A DNA stretch of 64,000 nucleotides. Source: Trichaptum fuscoviolaceum (Eukaryota; Basidiomycota; Agaricomycetes; Hymenochaetales; Trichaptaceae). The notes under the pieces were generated by a model. It did no database searches, was not told where the DNA came from, and was given only the letters and a program-made list of their open reading frames with translations. The translations under genes and the position numbers were made by a program. Of this stretch, positions 32,758-43,276 are shown piece by piece. Positions within the stretch are counted from its first letter, which is position 1; each line of letters opens with the position of its first letter. The stretch lies in contig CAJSYZ010000004.1 of assembly GCA_910574455.1 (NCBI GenBank), positions 2,977,528 through 3,041,527 of the forward strand, written 5' to 3'.

Positions 32758-34499
32758 TTATGCCGCACTGTACAGGAAAAGGTTGTTTGTCGCTGCGATC
32801 TGTCGAAACACAGGTGAATGATCAGTAAGATGTATATTCGTAGGCAAGAATTATCTCACAGCTATCGTGTTTTCCCGGGGATGCCAGCTACCATGTAAGA
32901 TTTTCTTGTTGAAGTCTAACGTCTCTAGATTCATCTGGTCCTTCACTCCCACAGGCCTCACACCGTTCTTCTGGAGCCCAGTCTTGCCAATGCCCTGTAC
33001 ACCCATCTTCTTCGCCTTGAACGCTGACTTGTCAGCCTGCAAAACGACGTCGTTCATAGTCTCCACGTCGAATATCCGGAAGTAGTTGTGGTACGACCCG
33101 GTCATCACGTGTGAGCCATCGCCGCTGAACATACATTCGAATTTGTCGAAGATACAGTCGTTCTCATAGAGATCGCATAGCTTCCCGCGAAGGTGATCGT
33201 GGATCTGAATCGTCTTTAGTGGTTTCGACTCCATATTGACGTCCCACAGCTTCAACGATAGGTAGTCCCGTGACAAAATGTATCTTCCGTCGTGACTAAA
33301 CTTCACGTCTGATATCGATGAGATGATCTCCGAGAAGAATGATCTTGTCGTCGGGTCCTCTTCCTCTTCAAATACTATACAATGATTGCGTCATGTCAAT
33401 CTAATTTGACATCTTTCAACGCCTATCACTTACGCTTTACGTGCCGATCGCAGAGAGCAGATTCTCTCATATCCGCCAGTTTGATTGTGCCCTTTGAACT
33501 TGAGTACATGAAAAGATTGCAGTGCGAAGGATGGAACTCTGCGGCTGTGATGACTTCCGTTAGTTCTTCCATATTGACAGGTTTTATGTCCACGACATCT
33601 ATAATTCCCTTGTTAACTAAATATCTCGTATAAAAACGATCAACTACGTACTGAAGCTCTGGTCGCTGATATTGAGATTCCATAAGTTTACCCGCAAGTC
33701 ATCTGCAGAGATGTATGTTTCGCCATCGGAGTTGATTGATATCGAGTTGATGTGGTATGCGTGCGCATTCGAGTAGACCTTGCGGGGAACAGCTGTGACA
33801 ATGCTGTCTTGCGCTTGCATCCGAGGTAAACGAAGCGCGCCAGGGTTTATGGGTGGCGGGAGCTGTCGCTGGCCGTCATAATGGTTTGATTCCGCCACAA
33901 CCCGTAACGATCGTTCAAACACTTTCCATAGCTTGATGGTCTTGTCTATCTCAAGGGTAAGATACACAATTTATTCGCCTTTATTTAACATACCGTTCGT
34001 TGATAAGAGGAAATGTGCGGAGTTTTGGCGTTTGCACCATTTGATCTTGTTGATCTTTTCTTCAATCTCCAACGACTTCAAGTAGTCAAACTCTGGCTCG
34101 TGTGATTGAAACTCCGTGTAGAACTTGTATTCGCAGCCTTTTTTCTGTGGTTTGAATATAACATAGTAAGATCGGGAGCGCGGGGAGCACATAGGCAGGT
34201 ATATGCCACACCGCGTCACCGCATTGGGGCAGTGATACCGATACCACACTCACCGACTCGTTTCGTTCAAACAGCACGACTCGACCGCCCTTGTCTCCAG
34301 TCGCTAGATAGTTGCCTGTAGAATCGAATTCTACGGTTGAGATGATATCCGCTGCAAAGGATAAGGTTAGAACCGCAAAGATCGCGTTCGGATGACCGGA
34401 CAAGGATAGCTCACCTTCGGTGATGTCCTCTACCTCTCCCTTGTCTCCAAAGCACTGCGCAAATCGCCAGCCACCCGAACCCGACGCGTCGCTATCCAT
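32758..34499 (-). CDS. CDC55: PP2A regulatory subunit B55 (Cdc55/Pab1)
   Basis: Seven exons (34499-34415, 34351-34254, 34144-33994, 33945-33652, 33598-33434, 33374-32860, 32799-32758) give 449 residues, the normal B55 length. The whole WD40 propeller is present, with hallmark segments [72 protein letters not shown] and [13 protein letters not shown] in its local form ([12 protein letters not shown]), ending [10 protein letters not shown]55 targets the PP2A phosphatase to cell-cycle substrates and in yeasts restrains the septation and mitotic exit networks. It is divergent from COX9, with 393 bp between the start codons. No lesion is seen. Confidence 0.95.
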
Positions 34500-34892
34500 T
34501 TAACAGTATTTGACCTGGAGGGAATTGTGCGAGAGGAAATGGGTGAGGTGGACGCGAAGTGGTTAGCACAATGAGAGGGCGAAGGGTGTGTGATGATGGG
34601 CGAGATTGCTAGTGCAACGGCGACGAAAGGGTTAATATAAGCGCAAGACACGCTCTAGATGAGCACGTTGGGTAGATCGTCGTGTAATTGTCGAGAGGAA
34701 CGAGGCGGAGGGCAGGCGGCGGTTGTGTACAAGAGCAGGACGGAACGAGCACGACTTGTAAGGGCAGACGACTCCGTCACTGTTTGGCTTTGTTACCAGA
34801 TCGGCCTCTCGCGCCTTGTCCCTGCCTCATCCTTTCCGTCCTCTCTTCCTCTCAAACAACACCATCTCACCACCGCTCTCGTCGTTGCCACC
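34500..34892. promoter_or_regulatory. Shared divergent promoter, PP2A-B55 / COX9
   Basis: 393 bp separate the two start codons, which face away from each other. The half nearer COX9 is rich in CT stretches (TTCCGTCCTCTCTTCCTCTC) that fit a fungal pyrimidine-rich initiator, and the COX9 ATG is in good context (CCACCATG). Confidence 0.55.
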
Positions 34893-35192
34893 ATGCCAAT
34901 CGCTCCCATTACCGGAAAGCTCAGGAAGAGGTTGTGGCTCGACCTTTCTCTGGCCCTTGGCCTTGGTGTCGGCGCTGGCTACGTTTACTGGTAAGCCATG
35001 CATTCTTTTGGTATCGTTCGTCCATGCAGCTAACGCATGGCTATCTCAGGTATGGCTACCACCTGAAGCACGGTATGATACAGTGCCTAGACTTTGCAGT
35101 CAGGCTGCTAACTAACTGTAAATCCTGCAGTCCAACGTCAGGAGACATTCTATCTAAAGTTGGAGAAGCAGAGGCAGGCGGAATCCGCATGA
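34893..35192 (+). CDS. COX9: Cytochrome c oxidase subunit 9 (VIIa-like)
   Basis: Three exons (34893-34990, 35050-35072, 35131-35192) encode 60 residues, matching the very small COX9 family. The middle exon is only 23 bp. Sequence: MPIAPITGKLRKRLWLDLSL, then a membrane helix (ALGLGVGAGYVYW) continuing YGYHL, and a charged tail RQETFYLKLEKQRQAESA. The protein is an inner-membrane structural subunit of respiratory complex IV. Reading through the introns gives a longer but meaningless frame, so the spliced form is preferred. Confidence 0.93.
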
Positions 35193-35514
35193 GCGGGAAG
35201 AATTTGGACTTAGATTGGCCGTTTCGTTTGTGCATCCAACCTGTAATCCACGCAAAAGACACTGCTTGTCTACACGCTAATCAACCAACAACTTTCTCTA
35301 TCTTTTATGAAGTGCTAAAGCTCTCAACGCATTGTCAACTTGTTTCGGGTGATATCGACGCGCGCATGGAATATTTCGGAACAGCTGCTCTGTTGCAATT
35401 CGTCCCAAAAACTACCAACAATTCCGTAGGCATCGGTAACATACAAACCAACATTAAGCGTTTAAACTAACGAGAAAGCAAGCTATGTGTGAAAATAAGA
35501 TAATAAGATAGCAA

Positions 35515-37095
35515 CTATCGATTTAGAAGTCTTTTCAATTCCTCGCAACTTGGAATCTTCTCTGCTTCTATAGCTTTGATACCCTCCAAATCAGCTCCGA
35601 TCCCCAGAAATCCCATTTTCTGCTCCTTCCGCCGCTGCTGACGTTCTTGGTCGCGCTGGCACGACATGTAGATCTGCTCCTTGTACGTCTGCTCCACATT
35701 CCTGTCAAAACGATTCAGCAAACTTGTCCGACCATCGCCCTTGCCGTTTGCCACTTTCGCCAACTCCTCGCTGATGGGATGTGTCTCGAACTCTGCCTTG
35801 TTGACAAAATAGTTGACATTGAGATTAGGTGTTTGTCGTTCTGTGTTGAACCTCGTTGATGGAGTGAATGAATACCGGGGGTCAGGTGTTCCCGAAGAAG
35901 TGAAGAGATTGGGGACGGCGGATAGGAAGGTGAACACGAAAAGGAGGATTAGAGGAGCAAGTTGCGTGAGGACGGTCCGCAAGGACATAGGTTCTTGTGG
36001 TCCTTGTCGTGCCTGAGGCTGAGGACGTCTTCCACCCATATTGACCCGTGTTGTCCGGAAGCCACCGGGCCCGAAAGAAGCACTGAAGACTTTTGAAACA
36101 ATAGAGTATTGGCACCAAAGTAAAGTGAATAAAACTAGGAAAACGCACCAGGACCGCCAAACGGACTTCCACCACCCATTCCACCACCCCCAAAGAACAT
36201 ATTGAATAAGTCCTCAGGGCTAATCTCGTCGTCAAACGCAGCGAACGGATGTTGAGCGAACCCCGCACGGCCATTGGTACTGGCTGATGACATGCCAGCG
36301 AAGCGCGACTCCGGATCAGACCCATGTCTATCGTACGCAGCTCGTTTGTCCGCATCTTTTGAATGTATCAGCACACGGGGAAAAGAGTGTGTTCATTGAG
36401 CCTATCGTACCTGAGAGCACCTGGAATGCCTTCGAGACCACTGTTTCAGAATAACAATGCAATAGTGATAGTCAGACGCTGGAACATCGCAGATGGAACC
36501 AGAATAATACTGACTTTTGAACGCTTCATCTGCACCAGGAGCACCGTTCTTGTCCGGATGAAGTTGCAGAGCAAGCTGTCGGTGATGCATTGCAATGAGC
36601 CTATCTTATTCTTATTTTCAAGTATAGCAATGGACATGCCTTTCGATAAGCCTTCTTCACTTCTGTTTCTTCACAATCCTTCTTCACTGATAGGATCTCA
36701 TAGTACTCCGTGACCTTGCACGACCGCACACGCTTCACAAGAGCCAGCTGATCAGGCGTGAAGTCTCTTTTCTCTCCTCCACTTCCACTAGCCGTTCCAT
36801 TAGCCGCACTTTTTGAAGATCCAGAAGACGACGCTGATGCATTCGTATGCCTATGGTGTGCTCCTGATGCAGAAGGATGTGTCTCCGTGGACGTTGACTC
36901 TGCATTCGCATTGCCATTCGCCTGGCCAGAGTTCTCGAGATCAGCCAGTCTTTCGAGCATCTTAAGAGCCTCAGGAGTGGAGAAGAGGTTGATGGACTTC
37001 TGGCAGAATTTGCGTGCGGAAGCATAGTTGCCCTGGTCACGGTAGCGCTGGGCTATCGACAAGCATTTGATGGCCTCATCTTTGTTGCTCTCCAT
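35515..37095 (-). CDS. ER membrane DnaJ protein (HLJ1/DNAJB12 type)
   Basis: Five exons (37095-36640, 36575-36515, 36440-36411, 36355-36149, 36089-35515) encode 442 residues. The chosen start is MESNKDEAIKCLSIAQRYRD, the usual N-terminus; an in-frame upstream ATG at 37174 would add 26 residues. The J domain (about 128-200) has YYEILSVKKDCEETEVKKAY and the HPD motif in LQLHPDKNG. A Gly/Phe-rich linker (MFFGGGGMGGGSPFGG), VFSASFGPGGFRTTR, one membrane helix (LTQLAPLILLFVFTFLSAV) and a DUF1977-type C-terminus follow. It acts as an Hsp70 co-chaperone in ER-associated degradation. The first intron begins GCATGT, a GC-AG intron. It is divergent from the F-box gene. Confidence 0.92.
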
Positions 37096-37331
37096 GTCGA
37101 GCGCAGAGCAGAAGAACGAGAAGTGGGAGGAGAGGGCGTCGCCGTGAACGTCGTTGGGAACGTCGAGCGTGGCCATACTGTACGAGTCAATTCTCGTTTA
37201 TTACGTCATCTTATGCGCACAGTTAGACTCATACCTTCCTCCTCATACTACCACGGCCATGCCAATGCCTCTTTAAGTTCCAATCCTTGTTTGCTCTCTC
37301 GTTCTGATTCCCGCCCTTAGCTAGACTAACT
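37096..37331. promoter_or_regulatory. Shared divergent promoter, DnaJ / F-box gene
   Basis: 236 bp lie between the two start codons. The alternative upstream DnaJ start (37174) would shrink it to 157 bp. No specific operator motif is recognised. Confidence 0.45.
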
Positions 37332-39001
37332 ATGTCCAGAATTTCTTCCGATAATGTGACGGACGTTGTGGACGACAACAATGAGCTCGCACGATTCAGA
37401 GAGCAGTGGAAGGCCGAACTGAATCAACGAGCGCTCGCTAGTGCAGCTAACAGCGCATCTACTACTCAAGACGTTGTTGTTAGAATACCTCCGGCTCCCG
37501 CAGCTGCGACCGCTCCTACAAGTCATGTCCCCGTGCTTTCGTCCGCGACCTCGCTACCGGTGGTTACACCAGCTTACACACGCGCACACTACTCCGGTCA
37601 CACCTCAAAGCACACGTCCAAGCATCTCACATCAGCAATAGAGACATACCGCTCTGCAGTGCAGTCTGAACAGACTGGAAACATGGACGAGGCGCTCCGG
37701 TTGTATCGGCAGGCGTTCAGGCTCGACACGAATGTGGACAAGGCTTATCATACTGAGGAACTCCGTCTGAGTGCGCTCGCCTCTCTGGAGACCTCCCGGG
37801 AACGCAAGAGGGCTTCGACAGACCTGCACGTAGCTGACCTGACCAAAAGCGTCAAGCGCCTGTCCTTGCCGTCGTCTAAGACAATGGTCACGGGCAATTT
37901 GGCTGAGATCATATCTTCCTTTCCCTCGACCTTGGAATTCGAGCCTGAAGACGAGAAACTAGGTGTTCCACTGCGTGTACTTCCAGACGAGCTGCTAGTC
38001 CTGATCTTGAAGACCCTTGATACCACCTCTCTTGAGAGATTCGCTGCTGTTGACAAGAAGGCGAGGGTTTTATCCTTGGATTCTTCGATTTGGAGGTGAG
38101 TTCTCCTTGTCCGAGACAAGCGTGTGCAACTCATGACTAAACACTGGCATGTGTAGAGAGCTGGTACAAAGGACGTACATCCCCCCTCAGGTTCCGGAGG
38201 ATATCAGCATCTCAACATTGGCGGAGCAACACATGTTTGACTTTAGGCGTGTCTTTATAGAACATCCTCGCCTAAGATTAGACGGCGTCTACATTGCCGT
38301 CTGCCATTATATGTTAGCTCATAATTTACCTGAAATTTCTACCTTACTGATATGCTGAGGCACAGACGTCAAGGACTGAGCGAGAATCGATGGGTCTCGG
38401 TATGTTGTATAGCATTCCCCGATTTCAAGGATGAACTAAATTTTGCCATTAGATCAGCCATCTCATAACGTACCACCGATTCCTGTAAGCCATTCTTCCA
38501 GTCGCTATTCCTTCAATTAACTGTATACCTACGCTCAGCCGATTTCTTCCGGACGGAACTGTCCTCTCACTTCTCGTAAACGAGGACATGCCGCCCCAGT
38601 TGGTTATCCCGACTTTTAACCCCTCACTTCGGATGAAGGTTAGCATTTGGCAATAGAGAGCGGCTTGAGAAACTCAGTATCGCGTCTTCGCAGGGCCTAC
38701 TAATTGGCACATGGTCATTGCACGGCACTACCGTATATATTACAGAGCTATCCGATCCGAGCGACGTGAACAGCAAGTACACTTTTCAAATGACTCTGAC
38801 TCTCCGCTCTCGACCAGTTGGCAGGTATAATCACACTCTCTAACCCTTTGTCGCCTTTCTTCTAATGATGCCACTGACAGATGGAACAAGCTCGACTTTG
38901 CCGGTTACGATTCTGTGAATAAAGCAAGTGGGGAAGCTGTTCCGTTGGCCTTGAAGCACGAACGACCATTCTGGTTCTCCAAAGTTCGGTCATACACTTA
39001 G
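37332..39001 (+). CDS. F-box protein of the Fbxo9/Hrt3 type
   Basis: Seven exons (37332-38095, 38157-38312, 38366-38399, 38453-38484, 38539-38638, 38694-38824, 38881-39001) encode 445 residues. A helical TPR/MIT-like segment (about 98-150, AIETYRSAVQSEQTGNMDEA) precedes the F-box (about 216-256, LRVLPDELLVLILKTLDTTS). The conserved Hrt3 region follows: GVYIAVCHY, GLSENRWV, ISHLITYHRFLRFLPDGTVL, GTWSLHGTTVYI, WNKLDFAGYDSVN. Such proteins are substrate receptors of SCF ubiquitin ligases. The third exon can start at 38366 or 38360 (two AG acceptors six bases apart), changing two residues; the first gives the more family-like HYIRQGLSE. Confidence 0.92.
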
Positions 39002-39261
39002 TTGCCTGAGATAGATATTATATACCGCATAAACGCAGCGTCAAGGATTTACTTACTATAAATAATGGTATTTCAATGCGACGTAAGTATAGCTGCTATA
39101 TACATAGTGTGAAAACGTGCGGTAGTACTATTTTTAGTATAATGACACTGGCATGCAACTTCAAGTTGGTGCCAGAGAGTCCTCTCCATTCAGTGTTCTC
39201 ATTCCACCTCTTCTTTCATATGCATCCTACAATAGCCTGAGCATCAATTTGGTATACAATC

Positions 39262-40487
39262 ATGAGGTTGGCTTGTATATTCTATCTTCTGAAGAAATCT
39301 CCAAATGAAAGTTGACTGAAGACGCTACTTTCTTCAATAGTTCCAGCGCACTAAGAGCTGTATCACACAGCCCACGGACGTGCACCCGCAAGCGCACGCA
39401 CCAGCACCCTCTTTCTCAATGTCGCCGTGCACTGTCCACCACTCGCTGCTCTCTTCAAGCGCAGTCCGCTGCGGCGACATCCTCATCCATCAACGAAGAT
39501 GAAATCGCACACTTCTCCCGACTTTCAGCGCATTGGTGGGACGAACGTCCTGGGTCAGAGTTTGCGCTCCTACATCGAATGAACCCCGCTCGCGTCTCCT
39601 TCATCCGAGACAAGATTCGCGAGACCGCTGCCTTGGACAACACGAGCTCGGACAAGCCAGAGTGGACATTCAAAACGCGGAACGAACCTCAGGATCTGAG
39701 CCAAAGCCATGTCGCGGACGGCTCGAGCAGACCGCTAGCAGGCCAGAACATACTGGACATCGGGTGCGGCGGAGGCCTGCTTTCCTCGTCCCTTGCGCGC
39801 CTGGGCGCACGCACTCTCGGCATCGACGCGTCCCCCGAGAACATCAAGATTGCCTCCGTCCACGCGTCGCACGATCCGTACCTATCCAACCCACAGCACC
39901 TGGCATACCGTCATGTTTCTGCTGAGTCTTTGGGGGAAGAAGACACACGTTTTGACGCTGTCTGTGCGTTGGAAGTCCTGGAGCACGTCGATCAGCCAGC
40001 GGAGTTCTTGCGGACTTGCGCTGAACTTGTGAAAGTGCGCAGTCTCCCTTTTGTCCAGTCGCAGTACTACCAGTACATTGTAAAGAAAGCTAACTCTGGT
40101 CATCAATAGCCTGGCGGACATCTCTTCCTCTCGACGATCTCCCGCACAACAATCGCATACTTCCTCACCATCCTCGCAGCGGAGCACGCGCTGCGGCTCG
40201 TCACACCGGGCACACACACGTACGCAAAATACGTCCGGCCGGACGAGCTCATCGACTTCTTCTCAAATCCTCTTACACAGCAACGCCGCAATGCTGGCGA
40301 GCCGGAGAAGCAGAGCCGCCCGTGGCTAACGCGCACGTATGCGGGCCAGGCAGCGAGAAACGAGGCGGAGGTGCGCGGTCTGCTCTATGTTCCATGGAAG
40401 GCTACTTGGGAGCTCGCGCCGAGGGGAGTTCCATTCGCCACGGAGTGCAATTACATTTTCTGGGTGCGGAAACCAGTAGAGGAGTGA
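39262..40487 (+). CDS. COQ3: Ubiquinone biosynthesis O-methyltransferase, mitochondrial
   Basis: Three exons (39262-39266, 39341-40034, 40110-40487) give 358 residues. The first exon is only ATG plus two bases; this start was chosen because the frame from 39341 has no ATG and the 74-bp intron has good signals. An Arg/Ser-rich N-terminus (SPRTCTRKRTHQHPLSQCRR) fits a mitochondrial presequence. IAHFSRLSAHWWDERPGSEF, the SAM-binding motif ILDIGCGGGLLSSSLARLG (about 137-155), ALEVLEHVDQPAEFLR and PGGHLFLSTISRTTIAYF are classic COQ3/UbiG features. The enzyme methylates both ring hydroxyls in coenzyme Q synthesis in the matrix-side CoQ complex. Confidence 0.92.
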
Positions 40488-41201
40488 TGCGCGGTCGGAG
40501 TGGCCAGTCGCGTTTTCGCTGTCGGGCACTCGTGATCTCGTGTTACATATCAACGGAATGACTGACGCTGGGTAATGGCATATATATCGTACAGAGCAGC
40601 GTGCCCATTACTAGTAGGCATTATTCGTACACACTTACATACGTAACTTATTGTACATGCTTCAAGAGCTTCTCTATAGGATGAACGGGACGAGAGACGG
40701 CAAACGAAAAAAAAAAACGAGTGGCAGTAGGTCGGGGAACAAGAGAATATTTTACGTTCTTGACGAAGAGGCAAGAAGAAGAGGAGAAACTGGACGAATT
40801 AGTGGTATGAGTTGAGCGTTGTGTGGGCAACTGGAGAATGCAATAATGAAATGGACAAAAGACGGACAATGTTACAGATGCAGGAGAGGCGATGGCGTGA
40901 ATGGCGAACCCGGGTGAGGTGGTCTTGGAAAAGGTCTTGGCGCATAGACGGGGCCTGGAGGCAGGAGGGGCAAGGGAGATCAAAGAAGAGGAAGGAGCAC
41001 GTGTACAGCGAAGTGGAAGATTTAGGTGTGTGTGGTACCGGAAAAGGTGGTGAAAGGATGTTCAGTGCTGGAAAGAGAAGTGGATTTCCGAGAGCGTTTG
41101 GTCAAAGAGGGTGGAAGGAGAAATGTGCACGCCAGGACGCCAGGACATGGCAAGATCATCTCGGCCTTTCCGTTGCACAGAAGAGAAAAAGGTATGCGTT
41201 C
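40488..41201. other. Convergent intergenic region
   Basis: 714 bp between the stops of COQ3 and the coiled-coil gene. It should contain both 3' untranslated regions. The right half is strongly purine-rich on the plus strand. No gene is recognised. Confidence 0.5.
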
Positions 41202-42372
41202 CTAGGAAATCAGCTTGTCGCCCCATACGAGCCTATGTCTATACGCCCTGTAGGCGCCATCGAGTGCACCGGCAAGTTGCCAAGCGCATAGGACGAGGAC
41301 GACAAGGAAGGCCAGGCGGGTAAGGACGGCTTCGAGGGTGGAGACCGGGGCACTGCGGGTGAAGAGCTTCCGGTGGAGGCGCTCGGTGAGAGGGGCGTGT
41401 GTCCATTCGAGGTCAGCGGTGAGAGACTGGGCCTGTGTTTTCAATGTGAGCTTTTGTTTGAGGAGACGAAAGAAAGGGGGTACCTTAGTTCGCCCTTGCT
41501 CGTATGCGCGCCGGACAGCGAGGACTTGCTCCCGGACAAGCGGGAAGCGGGCTTCGAGCTCGGCGAGGCGGTCAATGGCACCGCGCAGCTCGGAATGGAT
41601 GTGTGGGATGTGTCGGGTGAGGGCGCGGTTGACGCGTTGAGTGTTGCCCTGGAAGTGTAGAAATAGTAGAATTACTAAATGTACTCAATGAATCAGAAAG
41701 CGAGAGAAACACGAACCTCGAGATTGGCCAGGGCTTCAACAATAAGATTGTGTATTGCACGAGAGTTGGACAGATCGTTGGCAAGCTTTGCCTAGGAATG
41801 ATAGGAGGTTGGAGACATATGATGTGTTGCGGTGATGAGCGCTGGGATTCAATGTAGCTTGTTACAGGTAAATGAGCCGTACCTCCAGCTCCTTGATCTG
41901 ATACTCGTGTTGGAGTCCCCATTCGACAGCGGCGACAGCGGTCTTCTGGTGCTCGAAGGATGACCTGTTGTCGGATTCAGAAGAAGGAGAACGGTTTAAG
42001 TTAGTATTAGTATTGGCTTGAGAATTGGATGTGGGACGGTGAACAGGAGAGGTCATTGTTGCATTGCGGTGAGGGGCGACAGCGACGAGACTATGTATTA
42101 GTGGTGTCGGCCGACGAGAGGACTGACCTGTCTGCAGGGCTGAGCTGATTTACTTCCGTGTCGGCATCCGCGCCGTCCTTCCGCTCTCCCTCGTCGCGCC
42201 CAGCAACAGCAGCGTCCGCCTCAGACGTCTCGCTGTCCTGTCTCCGTGTCCACATTCTGGGATGCCTGTTGCTGCGCTGGAACTGCGTCCCCCCGAGCGT
42301 CGTTATGGTGCTGGAGGACGACTGCTGGGGGTGGGTTTGCATGCGCAGCCGGCTGGGTCTCATCTTCTCCAT
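41202..42372 (-). CDS. Coiled-coil protein with C-terminal membrane anchor
   Basis: Five exons (42372-42128, 42090-41883, 41791-41717, 41648-41484, 41450-41202) encode 313 residues. The N-terminal 130 residues are polar and Ser/Thr/Asp-rich. The middle is helical and charged (VAAVEWGLQHEYQIKELE, AKLANDLSNSRAIHNLIVEA, LAELEARFPLVREQVLAVRR). A hydrophobic helix (LTRLAFLVVLVLCAWQLAGA) lies 40 residues from the end, followed by a basic stretch, so the protein is probably anchored by its tail in an organelle membrane. The first intron would be only 37 bp; if it is not real, translation could begin at MTSPVHRP (42056). Family not recognised. Confidence 0.78.
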
Positions 42373-43276
42373 GTGAATACTTGTCTCTTGGCAGCGAGAG
42401 AGAAAGAGATGCTGGGGGCTGGAAAGAATACGAGGGGAGGAAGAGGAGGAGTTTTAAGGAAGCTAAGAAGAAAAGAAGCGGAAAAAGAAAAGCTGGTGAT
42501 TGTACTGAAGGTTGAAAGAAGGCCTCGTGGGTTCAGCTATACAATGATCACCGGCGATCCGCTACCGTTTACGTGTATGTCCTCTCTTTATTTCATTTCA
42601 TCCAGAGGCATTTGACTGTGCGCACAAGCAACTTTGATTCATGTTATATATCATTAGCTCAAGTGAGAATCACAAGCCAGAGCCAGCTGATACACAAATC
42701 GGTCGTCCTCCTCATCAGAGCTCAGCGCCACCAGAAAAGACTGATCGCCGAGGACTCGGAGATGCATCACACATCGGAAGCTGAGCTACTTTATAACTTA
42801 TGTGATTCTCTCTCTGTCGCCATCGAGCTAATGTTTACTAGGCTCAGACACATCTCCCGCAAGTTATTCACCACTGGCGGCGGCTCACGTCGAAGTCTAA
42901 GCGATCTGCGGGTAGCACACTCAACATGAGGCACAACTCCTTTGGCTATGTCGTTCCGCTACTTTACCAGAGACTCAAAGTGTGTCTTTAGTACTCGTTA
43001 AGGTTTAAGCCCACAATCACATCGGAAAACATTGAAATTCTGTACATATGTGCAAGTCCCAATCACATCCAGACCGAAAAGCCACATCTATCAAATCCTC
43101 ATATGCACATCTACATGTAACGTTCGTATAATACGACTTTCTCTTGTAATAATTATAAAATACAAGTTATTTGTAGTCTATTTTTACCATTTAGTAGTAC
43201 TATTTTTAGCTTGAGTGTGCGCAACAGACCGTTCTGAACTTTACCTTTAATCCATTTCACCCTCAACGTCGAAATA
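42373..43276. other. Divergent intergenic region without a gene
   Basis: 904 bp separate the coiled-coil gene from VPS5. Open frames are short and show no domain. It must contain both promoters. The part near VPS5 is AT-rich. Confidence 0.5.

Noticed and set aside
34688..35470. 260-codon open frame overlapping COX9
   Set aside because: It reads through the COX9 introns in a different frame, while the spliced 60-residue COX9 is an exact family fit.
42573..42929. 118-codon plus-strand open frame between the coiled-coil gene and VPS5
   Set aside because: No domain, no family resemblance and composition like intergenic DNA.
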